This document shows, piece by piece, positions 1-6,199 of a stretch of DNA of 64,000 nt. The notes beneath the pieces are model-generated. The model was given only the letters and a program-made list of their open reading frames with translations, was not told where the DNA came from and did not search any database. Numbering within the stretch: position 1 is the first letter of the stretch; every line of letters starts with the position of its first letter. Source of the DNA: Shewanella aestuarii (GTDB lineage: Bacteria; Pseudomonadota; Gammaproteobacteria; Enterobacterales; Shewanellaceae); NCBI RefSeq assembly GCF_014647215.1, contig NZ_BMOT01000010.1, positions 1 to 64,000 of the forward strand, read 5' to 3'. The translations under genes and the position numbers were made by a program.

Positions 1-65
1 TGGGTCTCACATTACCCGAAACAGGGAAGTATTTGTAAATTAGGTGGGTTTATTATCCATACAAG

Positions 66-155
66 GCATTTAAACGGAACTAAAACAGTTGGTTAGGTTT
101 CGCTTCGCTACACATTGTAACCAACAATTTTAGTCCGCTTAATGCGGCGTTGAGG
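66..155 (+). other. attC-like recombination site (integron cassette end)
   Basis: An imperfect inverted repeat: a left arm with GGAACTAAAA and TTGGTT, a short spacer, then AACCAA, TTTTAGTCC and a GCGTT end (core-like GTTGAGG at 149-155). This is the architecture of an integron attC site. The site at 61338-61422 has the same plan and shares the ACAGTTGGTT/AACCAAC arms. No integrase gene is visible in the window. The last core base departs from the GTTRRRY consensus. Confidence 0.6.
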
Positions 156-328
156 CTGTAGAATTTCTCTAAAGTAGAAAATAGCAGGTGATTTTTGTGT
201 TCATACAGCCCGTCAAACTCACTTTCTAGTGGAATATTCCCTCAGATTTCACGTAGCAACGCAATTTGAGGCTTAATTTTTTAATAAATTTTGAGACTGT
301 TTTTCTAAAATAGAAATTCTACAGTCTC
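152..328 (+). mobile_element. MITE-like element abutting an attC core, copy 1
   Basis: A 177-bp segment with terminal inverted repeats: the left end starts GAGGCTGTAGAATTTCT and the reverse complement of the right end starts GAGACTGTAGAATTTCT (16 of 17 identical), with weaker similarity continuing inward. GTT lies immediately outside both ends, possibly a 3-bp target duplication. The right end also holds a hairpin (GAGACTGT 293-300 with ACAGTCTC 321-328). It encodes nothing, so if mobile it is non-autonomous. A related copy lies at 61419-61565, also directly after an attC-like site. It could alternatively be a conserved cassette leader. Confidence 0.6.
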
Positions 329-349
329 GTTATGCATCAAAGGATGATT

Positions 350-856
350 ATGTTGGAAGCAAAGAAGATTTTTGACTGGCTCAAGCTTTCCCCTAAGCAC
401 GCTTTCATCTTGCTAGTGCTTACCAGTATTTTACTTTTTGGTGGAGATAAACTGACAACACTGCTTGGTTTAGAAAAGGCGAAGGAGTTAGTCCAACCTT
501 GGCTAGGTGTTGTTTGGCTTCTTTGCGTATCTCTGTTAGCTGCTGAACTTTTTATTCCTGGTTTTAAATGGGCAAAAGGTCGTATCTCCCATCTACGAAA
601 GATGAAGTTCTATCGAGAAAAATTGCATCAGCTAACTCCAGAAGAGAAGGTGTTTCTGAACCTGTATATTGAAAACGATACGAAAACAGTTTCGGCTCGC
701 TACACGGATGGCATTGTCCAGGGGCTCATCACAAACAGAGTTATTAGGATCGCATCGAGTATGTCGCAGTACGATGATGTTTTTCCGCTCAACATTCAGC
801 CATGGGCATGGCGCTACCTTAAAAAGAAGCCTCATTTAGTGAAAGTTGATGCATAA
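350..856 (+). CDS. SieB-like superinfection exclusion membrane protein (putative)
   Basis: A 168-residue protein with two hydrophobic segments near residues 17-32 and 50-68, followed by a basic cytoplasmic-looking domain. The pattern (LSPKHAFILL at the N terminus, then LGL, QPWLGVVWLLCVSLL, TPEEKVFLNLYI, and IQPWAWRYLKK near the end) resembles the phage superinfection-exclusion SieB family by my recollection; no search was run. Known SieB proteins are membrane proteins that abort infection by some phages. I chose ATG 350 because AAGG lies 7 bases upstream; ATG 332 and 344 are in-frame alternatives. It sits between two attC-like sites and behind a MITE-like element, so it looks like an integron cassette gene. 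A defence role is inference. Confidence 0.6.
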   Translation: MLEAKKIFDWLKLSPKHAFILLVLTSILLFGGDKLTTLLGLEKAKELVQPWLGVVWLLCVSLLAAELFIPGFKWAKGRISHLRKMKFYREKLHQLTPEEKVFLNLYIENDTKTVSARYTDGIVQGLITNRVIRIASSMSQYDDVFPLNIQPWAWRYLKKKPHLVKVDA

Positions 857-944
857 CAATCAAATGAACCATGCACTCGTCGCTGCGCTCCTCGCGGGGA
901 CAAGTGCCACGACGCGGCGGAGCCGCTGCACTTGCCCGTTATTG
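851..944 (+). other. attC-like site after the SieB-like gene
   Basis: It begins GCATAAC within the end of the preceding gene and ends with GCCCGTTATTG. The GC-rich, partly self-complementary interior contrasts with the AT-rich flanks. The next gene starts about 40 bases on, as expected for consecutive cassettes. Arm pairing is less clear than in the other sites. Confidence 0.45.
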
Positions 945-982
945 GGCTACATGTTTTTCATTAATGTTATAGGAGTTTTATC

Positions 983-1180
983 ATGCAAATAATTTTCTTT
1001 GCTGTTGGTGTTTTAGTTTATTTCTTGGGTTTTACTGTTTTTGCTGGAGCTAAGAGTTCTATACATGAAACGGTTGGTTTACTGATATTTATAAACGGTA
1101 CTTTATTTATTATCGGTGCTGGAATTATCGATGCTGTTAATAAGAAAGCTAAAGCAGAAGTGGCAACCCAAGCATCTTAA
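983..1180 (+). CDS. Small two-helix membrane protein (unknown)
   Basis: A 65-residue protein with two hydrophobic stretches (about residues 3-22 and 31-51) and a short charged tail rich in Lys, Ala and Glu. The start ATG is well supported by AGGAG about 8 bases upstream. It follows the attC-like site at 851-944 and so probably is a cassette gene. I recognise no family. The topology suggests an inner-membrane hairpin. Function is unknown; small membrane proteins in cassettes are often toxins, immunity proteins or accessory factors, but nothing here decides between these. Confidence 0.6.
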   Translation: MQIIFFAVGVLVYFLGFTVFAGAKSSIHETVGLLIFINGTLFIIGAGIIDAVNKKAKAEVATQAS

Positions 1181-1255
1181 AAACATTAACTTGCAGTAGT
1201 GTTGTTCAAAACATAACACATATGAGCCTACCACCAGTCAATAAGCGAACCTAAC

Positions 1256-1283
1256 TAATTTGACTGCTTTTGCAGTCAAATTA
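1256..1283. terminator. Perfect hairpin (TAATTTGACTGC stem, TTTT loop)
   Basis: A 12-bp perfect stem with a TTTT loop lies 75 bases after the small membrane gene. No T tract follows on either strand, so it is a stable hairpin that may work as a transcription end or processing site rather than a classical terminator. Confidence 0.45.
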
Positions 1284-1614
1284 ACATCAATCAACAAACT
1301 CATCTTCTGAGTGTGTCATTTAGCTGTTACATCATCGTGCTTTTAGAAATAGCAGCATACCAATACAGGTAGAGGCTGTTTGTGGGAATTCTTTAACAAT
1401 AAAGGGTGCTGCCTGTGGCTTTCCATTCCTTTGAAATATCAGGGGCACTACGACTAAATGGATTTAGGAGGTAGAGCGACGCAGGAAGCCAAAGCCGAGA
1501 CATTTATCGGTTAACCCTAAGATGGCACTATTCAAGTCTCAAGTGCTTTATGCACAGTTAGTTTCAGGCTCATTTAAGGTGTAAACGACTTTGTTGATTG
1601 CATTCATTAATGCG

Positions 1615-1673
1615 CGCCAATAAGGTGTCATTATTTATAAAATCAAGTGCAGGCGATGTAGCTTAAATAGCAT
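1615..1673 (+). repeat. 59-bp direct repeat, copy 1
   Basis: Starts CGCCAATAAGGTGTC and ends GCTTAAATAGCAT. It matches 3036-3094 in the same orientation with about three substitutions over 59 bases. The copies lie 1.4 kb apart. Confidence 0.85.
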
Positions 1674-1928
1674 TTGGCATAGTGATGATGGTGAGAAGTC
1701 ATTGCTTCATTAGCCACATCATTCACGGTCATGCTCGCTTCTCTTTATTAGAGTATCTAGTTAGACGTTCAGCTCACCTTATTGCGCGACTTATCCTTTC
1801 AATAATCGTTGTTCATCACCCTCAGTTTTTTCAGTATGAAATTGACCCAGCGGCATACTTTTCGTTAATAATGAAGTTATTAAGTGTTTGTGAAAGCGTT
1901 CGAGATATCGGTTTAATAAAACATACCA

Positions 1929-2005
1929 GCCATTTAAGCGGAACTGAAGTCGTTAGTTTTGTTTGTTGCTTAACCGTCTTAATCCATTTAATGTATATGT
2001 TGTTT
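1929..2005 (+). other. Degenerate attC-like site
   Basis: It aligns with the site at 66-155: CATTTAAGCGGAACTGAAG against CATTTAAACGGAACTAAAA on the left, and TTAATCCATTTAATG...GTTG against TTAGTCCGCTTAATG...GTTG on the right. The central arms have lost much of their pairing. It precedes the lipoprotein gene at 2033 and looks like a decayed cassette boundary. Confidence 0.4.
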
Positions 2006-2032
2006 TAATGTAACCCAAACATGGAAGGTTGT

Positions 2033-2431
2033 ATGAAAAAAATGAGTTATATCTTGATAATCCTAGGTCTTATGGGATGTCAAGCAACATCTACAAAAGT
2101 AGAACCCGTATTCACTTCTGATGTTATTGAAATTACAGAGAAAAATTTGCCCAACTATTGGGTATTAAAGAATACAAAAGTTAAGATGCTAAATAAACGT
2201 CCTGCTTGGTTATCAAAAGGTCGTGGTGAGTGGACTGTATTAACTGTTATAGACTCCAATGGGTATGTAGTAGAAAAAACGTTAATTAGCTCAACCCCCG
2301 AAGGCTTTATGACACAAAGTCAAGTTGATGAAATGCCTAAATCTGAATTTAAACCGTCAGAAGCAAATAAAAACACAACACCGGTTAAATTTTATAGTAC
2401 AGGAAAAGTAGTGCGTAGAAGCGAATTGTAG
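2033..2431 (+). CDS. Small putative lipoprotein, possible TonB-C-like fold
   Basis: A 132-residue protein starting MKKMSYILIILGLMGC, a typical lipoprotein signal with the lipid-attachment Cys at about residue 16. The mature part has a stretch (WTVLTVIDSNGYVVEKTLI) that recalls the small alpha/beta fold of TonB C-terminal domains, but the resemblance is weak and the protein is much shorter than a TonB. ATG 2033 fits the lipoprotein signal better than ATG 2021; GGAAGG lies just upstream. It sits in the cassette-like accessory region downstream of a degenerate attC-like site. Function unknown. Confidence 0.55.
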   Translation: MKKMSYILIILGLMGCQATSTKVEPVFTSDVIEITEKNLPNYWVLKNTKVKMLNKRPAWLSKGRGEWTVLTVIDSNGYVVEKTLISSTPEGFMTQSQVDEMPKSEFKPSEANKNTTPVKFYSTGKVVRRSEL

Positions 2432-2609
2432 AATATAAACGGCTGTTAAATATGGAGAAATATAGCTTGCAGCGTTTCGCTTTTAAACGTTTTAGCCAAT
2501 ACTTTAACTAACGTTTTAAAAAACAAGGTTTTGCCCATTAATCGGGTTAATAACTAAAGCCTCTATTCATACTGTTTAATCGCAAAAGTACAAATAAATT
2601 TCGGTACCC

Positions 2610-2653
2610 TTAGTCTGTACATACTTGCTGATAACCAAGTATGTACAGACTAA
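2610..2653. repeat. 18-bp perfect inverted repeat with 8-nt loop
   Basis: Left arm TTAGTCTGTACATACTTG (2610-2627) is the exact reverse complement of CAAGTATGTACAGACTAA (2636-2653). No T tract follows. It may be a terminator-like hairpin, a transposon scar or a single-stranded-DNA structure. Confidence 0.8.
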
Positions 2654-2691
2654 AATAAACTCTTGTGAGTTTATAGCGTTAACCAAAACCA

Positions 2692-2727
2692 AAGTAAAAC
2701 AAGGCCACCAAGTAAAACAAGGCCACC
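2692..2727 (+). repeat. Tandem duplication of an 18-bp unit
   Basis: AAGTAAAACAAGGCCACC occurs twice without a gap (2692-2709 and 2710-2727), non-coding. Confidence 0.85.
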
Positions 2728-2848
2728 CATAATTATTACAGAATATTGTGAGCATTTAGAGCTAAAGCGACGACAAGGTGCATCAAACTGCCAACGTTGG
2801 CTGTGCGCTTAAGTAATTATTCCTGACAAACCACCATCTTTCTTATAC

Positions 2849-2862
2849 TTGATTGAAATCAA
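2849..2862. promoter_or_regulatory. Perfect FNR/EtrA-type palindrome
   Basis: TTGATTGAAATCAA is an exact match to the FNR consensus TTGAT-N4-ATCAA. The next gene on the plus strand starts at 3141, 280 bases away, which is long for direct activation. There is no gene upstream on the minus strand. Function is inferred only. Confidence 0.4.
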
Positions 2863-3035
2863 GATTTTCTGCTGTGCCGATTTCTGCAAATGATGAGTAA
2901 ATCATTAATTTAACTTTAATTTTTAACTACATAAATTGAAATTGATGAATTGAGAACATCGAGCAAAACCCTCGCCAAAGCTATAAAAACGAGTTATGTT
3001 ACTTGTTTAAAAAATGGGTGGCTCTGTTTTTACTT

Positions 3036-3094
3036 CGCCAATAAGGTGTCATTATTTATGAAGTCAAGTGCAGGCGACGTAGCTTAAATAGCAT
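3036..3094 (+). repeat. 59-bp direct repeat, copy 2
   Basis: Near-identical to 1615-1673 in the same orientation. It ends about 46 bases before the small membrane gene at 3141. Confidence 0.85.
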
Positions 3095-3140
3095 CTCGGG
3101 TCACTAATAAGATTATGCCTAAGGAAGTTGTGTCACGAGT

Positions 3141-3380
3141 ATGGATATTATTCTCAAATTTTTCATTTTAGGGTTTCTAATTTTCTTTGCTGGTTTTCTA
3201 CTGTTCCAAACTTATATCAGGGAAGTGAAAAAGATTGATATAGAAAATATTGGATGGTGGAAATTCAATATGATATTGAGAGGCTCTGCGCTTGTACTTT
3301 TCCTCAGTATGATGCTTTCAGTAGCAGGTTTAACTATGGTGGTTTTCTTTGCCAAGCCATTAATAGAGTTTTACTTTTAG
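3141..3380 (+). CDS. Small membrane protein (unknown)
   Basis: A 79-residue protein with two strongly hydrophobic segments (about residues 3-23 and 47-73) joined by a charged loop containing EVKKIDIENIGWW. AAGGAAG lies about 13 bases before the ATG, a rather long spacing. It follows the second 59-bp repeat, and GCACATAACAA appears just after the stop, which resembles the start of an attC site but lacks a clear second half. I recognise no family. Probably an accessory cassette-type gene; function unknown. Confidence 0.5.
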   Translation: MDIILKFFILGFLIFFAGFLLFQTYIREVKKIDIENIGWWKFNMILRGSALVLFLSMMLSVAGLTMVVFFAKPLIEFYF

Positions 3381-3907
3381 TGTTAATTGGCACATAACAA
3401 GAGACTATGGCGTCAAGAGTTAATTTTATACTTTTGGCACTTCCCATAAAACGCTATCTCTTAACATAGGCTTAAGATCACAACCCTCTTTCTAATACAG
3501 GCAATAATAGCCACTTTCTTTGGTTTTCCTGCCGCAACTAACCGCTGATAGTCTATTTAAAACCTGATTGAGGCAATGCCACGAAGGTGAATCATGATGA
3601 TTTGTGAGCCGACCGTCCGCCTCATGGACGGGGCGGTTGAGCTATAGGGATATACTTGTGCGTGTCGGTGAGTGAATTTCATGGTTCGCTTGTAAAGTGA
3701 ACTTAGACGAGTCTAGTTTGTTCTTGGTGAACCCACGACGTTATTGACTTATCAGAGTAGCATTGCACTACCACTCTGTAACATTGTATTTACATCTTGC
3801 GCTGAGACTATTTGTCTTATCCATCTTGGTTATATCTTATTCCACTGTATCTTAAATCTGGCTCGCACTTCTAAAACGACAATAACAAAGTGAGCAAGGA
3901 GAATAAA
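3381..3907. other. Intergenic region upstream of megL
   Basis: About 520 bases with no gene. The middle holds one copy of a structured dispersed repeat (3555-3678). The rest shows nothing I can name; the last 150 bases must contain the megL promoter, which I could not place with confidence. Confidence 0.6.
3555..3678 (-). repeat. Structured dispersed repeat, copy A
   Basis: The reverse complement of this segment aligns with 60394-60531: shared blocks are ACTCACCGAC, CTCAACCG, GATCGGCTC or GGTCGGCTC, CAAATCA and CAGGTTTTAAA, interrupted by variable spacers. Inside is a hairpin (CCGTCC 3613-3618 with GGACGG 3626-3631), and the other copy has a hairpin at the same place with different bases. 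Confidence 0.65.
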
Positions 3908-5092
3908 ATGCAAGACAACAAGCAAGCCAATTGGGATTTAGCGACGATCACTATTCACGGTGGTCATCAACGGGAAGCTTTCGGGGCATTAGTGACTCCT
4001 TTGTATCAAAGTGCCACTTTCGTGTTTGATAGCGCCGAGCAGGGTGGCGCCCGATTTGCCGGAGATGAAGCCGGTTACATTTATACCCGTTTAGGTAATC
4101 CCACCACTTCAGAACTTGAACGTAAAATGGCGCTGCTTGAAGGTGCAGAAGATGCCGCCGCCTGTGCTTCTGGCATGGCTGCGGTATCAAGTGCATTGCT
4201 TACCCATCTGCAGGCGGGAGATCATTTAGTGGCCTCTAAAGCGGTTTATGGCTGTACCTTTGCATTAATGACCACTCAGCTAAGCCGATTAGGCATCCAC
4301 GCCACCTTAGTGGACTTTGCCGATTTAGCTGCGGTAGAGGCGGCTATCACCCCACAAACCAAAGTGCTTTTTTGTGAAACACCAGTAAACCCCCATTTAG
4401 AGGTGTTTGATTTAGCGGCGATGGCAAAAATTGCTAAAAAACATCAGTTGGTATCGATTGTCGATAACACCTTTATGACGCCGTTATTGCAGCAACCGCT
4501 GGCAATGGGGATCGACATGGTGATCCACAGCGCGACTAAATACCTTAATGGTCATGGTGATGTCATTGCAGGCATAGTGTGTGGCAGTAGTGAGCATTTA
4601 CATAAACTGAAATATGAAATATTAAAAGACTTTGGCGGCGTGATATCGCCGCACGATGCTTGGCTTATTTTACGTGGATTGAAAACCTTAGATGTTCGTT
4701 TAACACGACATTGTGATAATGCAGAAATTTTGGCTGAATATTTAGACAAACATCCGGCCTTTGGCAAGGTGTTTTATCCTGGACTTGCTAAACATGCTGG
4801 GCATAAATTTATTGGCAAGCAGATGAAACGAGCTGGTGGAGTGATTGCATTTGAATTGAAAGGCGATAAACAAGATGCGATTAAATTTGTAAATCGTCTT
4901 GGCTTGTTTGCTATTGCAGTCAGCTTGGGCGATGCGGAGTCTTTGATCCAGCACCCAGCATCAATGACCCATTCACCTTATACACCAGAAGCCAGATTGG
5001 CCGCTGGGATCACTGATAATCTGTTAAGAATTTCAGTGGGTCTTGAAAATGTGCAAGATTTGATTAATGACATTGAACAAGCTTTGCGCTAA
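3908..5092 (+). CDS. megL: Methionine gamma-lyase (PLP enzyme)
   Basis: A 394-residue Cys/Met-metabolism PLP enzyme of fold type I. It would cleave L-methionine to methanethiol, 2-oxobutyrate and ammonia in the cytoplasm. Visible signatures: PLYQSATFVF and YTRLGNPTT near the N terminus, YGCTF carrying the active-site Cys typical of methionine gamma-lyases (as opposed to cystathionine enzymes), VDNTFMTP, and SATKYLNGHGD with the PLP-binding Lys. Length fits the family (about 398). ATG 3908 is chosen over GTG 3890 because AAGGAG lies 6 bases upstream. It is a single gene; the next gene is convergent. Methanethiol production links it to sulfur metabolism. Cystathionine gamma-synthase is the main alternative but less likely. 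Confidence 0.9.
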   Translation: MQDNKQANWDLATITIHGGHQREAFGALVTPLYQSATFVFDSAEQGGARFAGDEAGYIYTRLGNPTTSELERKMALLEGAEDAAACASGMAAVSSALLTHLQAGDHLVASKAVYGCTFALMTTQLSRLGIHATLVDFADLAAVEAAITPQTKVLFCETPVNPHLEVFDLAAMAKIAKKHQLVSIVDNTFMTPLLQQPLAMGIDMVIHSATKYLNGHGDVIAGIVCGSSEHLHKLKYEILKDFGGVISPHDAWLILRGLKTLDVRLTRHCDNAEILAEYLDKHPAFGKVFYPGLAKHAGHKFIGKQMKRAGGVIAFELKGDKQDAIKFVNRLGLFAIAVSLGDAESLIQHPASMTHSPYTPEARLAAGITDNLLRISVGLENVQDLINDIEQALR

Positions 5093-5153
5093 TTAAGCTC
5101 AATTCGAGAGATGAGTTGAATAACAGATGTTTAACGCACTCATATTCAATTGG

Positions 5154-5182
5154 TTATCTTCAAAGTGGCACGTTGAAGATAA
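5154..5182. terminator. Hairpin between convergent megL and trmK
   Basis: TTATCTTCAA (5154-5163) pairs perfectly with TTGAAGATAA (5173-5182) around a 9-nt loop. It lies between two convergent genes, so it may end transcription, though no T tract follows. Confidence 0.4.
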
Positions 5183-5305
5183 CAAGGCGGAATAACCTGC
5201 CAATCGCTGGCCTGTTGCAAGTAGATTCAATACTGTTTGCGGTGCAACGGCTGTTTGATATCCAGTTATTATCCCAAGCTGGGATGAGTCTGCCTAGATG
5301 AGATC

Positions 5306-6013
5306 TTAAAGGCTGTCGGCAATTTGCTGATAGCCTTCAATGACGCGGCTATCCAGTGCCGATTTAGTGTTGGCTGTTTTTGAATAGTGTTTAAGCAGCT
5401 TGTTCAGGTAACGCTGGATAACTAGCGATTGTTCAGCGCAATGGCTTTGCCATATCTTATCGCCAAATAAGCTGATTAAGGGCGCTGATGTTAGGTTTAT
5501 CTGATTAGCTGATGGCTGACTAACGTAAAGCAGTTCATAATAACGGCGGTTTTCGCAGATAAGCTGTTCATCAATCAATTGGCATTGACTTACATTAAGC
5601 ATGGCCCTGAGTTTTGCCACGTGATGTACCGGACAAAGTAGAAAATCTAAGCTCAATGACGGATGCGCGCTTATCAGTTGTTGCACCATTTGTAGCATTA
5701 AATCTCCGCCAACCCCAGCAATTATAACCAGCTGTCGACCTTGATAATCATTTAATGGCAACCGCGCCACATCGATGCAATGCACTTGCCAGTGTGATGT
5801 GATATCAGTGCTAAGTGGAAAAAATAATTGCAGCTTGTGTTCAACCTGCTGCATAAGCTCGGGGACGATATCCACAAAGTGAGTCGTTGTTGCCAGTTTT
5901 TGCTTCAGTATCTGTGCGCCTAATAATCCATGATCGCAGCAGCAATCCCAAATATGCTCGTATTGTGGGCCGATCATATTGATAATTTCGGATAAACGAT
6001 GACTGAGTTTCAT
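5306..6013 (-). CDS. trmK: TrmK-like tRNA (adenine22-N1)-methyltransferase
   Basis: A 235-residue SAM-dependent methyltransferase of the TrmK/COG2384 family. The N terminus (LSHRLSEIINMI) is followed by the SAM-binding motif DCCCDHGLLGAQIL at about residues 23-36, then FVDIVPELMQQVEHKL, and later VIIAGVGGDLMLQMV, all in the order typical of the family. Bacillus TrmK methylates A22 of some tRNAs; the substrate in gammaproteobacteria is less sure. It is divergent from the SNF2 helicase, with 186 bases between starts that must hold both promoters. The C-terminal 70 residues are helical and less conserved. Confidence 0.75.
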   Translation of the reverse strand: MKLSHRLSEIINMIGPQYEHIWDCCCDHGLLGAQILKQKLATTTHFVDIVPELMQQVEHKLQLFFPLSTDITSHWQVHCIDVARLPLNDYQGRQLVIIAGVGGDLMLQMVQQLISAHPSLSLDFLLCPVHHVAKLRAMLNVSQCQLIDEQLICENRRYYELLYVSQPSANQINLTSAPLISLFGDKIWQSHCAEQSLVIQRYLNKLLKHYSKTANTKSALDSRVIEGYQQIADSL

Positions 6014-6199
6014 AAGGTCTTATAAAGTGTCTAAAGTGATATAGCTCAAAGCTGGTGGATTTTAACCATAATAAGATGTTATCGCTAGAGGAGAAAATGG
6101 CGATAGTTATAGATATTGCCTTGATTCTTCCATAAAATGATAAGTTAACTTTTTTGCTGCTATTTTGATAATTGTCAGCGGCGTACTTGGATGTAATGA

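Larger units (their letters stand above)
1181..2020. other. Gene-poor accessory stretch
   Basis: No convincing gene. It contains a perfect 12-bp stem hairpin (1256-1283), the first copy of a 59-bp repeat (1615-1673) and a degenerate attC-like site (1929-2005). An open frame at 1682-2008 has no ribosome-binding site, no recognisable domain and overlaps the decayed site, so I do not call it. Confidence 0.6.
2432..3140. other. Non-coding accessory stretch with hairpin, tandem duplication and FNR-type site
   Basis: No gene supported over about 700 bases. It holds an 18-bp perfect inverted repeat (2610-2653), an 18-bp unit present twice in tandem (2692-2727), a perfect FNR-type palindrome (2849-2862) and the second 59-bp repeat (3036-3094). 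Confidence 0.6.

Noticed and set aside
1682-2008. Open reading frame of 108 codons on the plus strand
   Set aside because: No ribosome-binding site, no recognised domain, and it runs through the degenerate attC-like site at 1929-2005.
5116-5301. Open reading frame of 61 codons between megL and trmK
   Set aside because: TTG start without ribosome-binding site, no domain, and it overlaps a hairpin between convergent genes.
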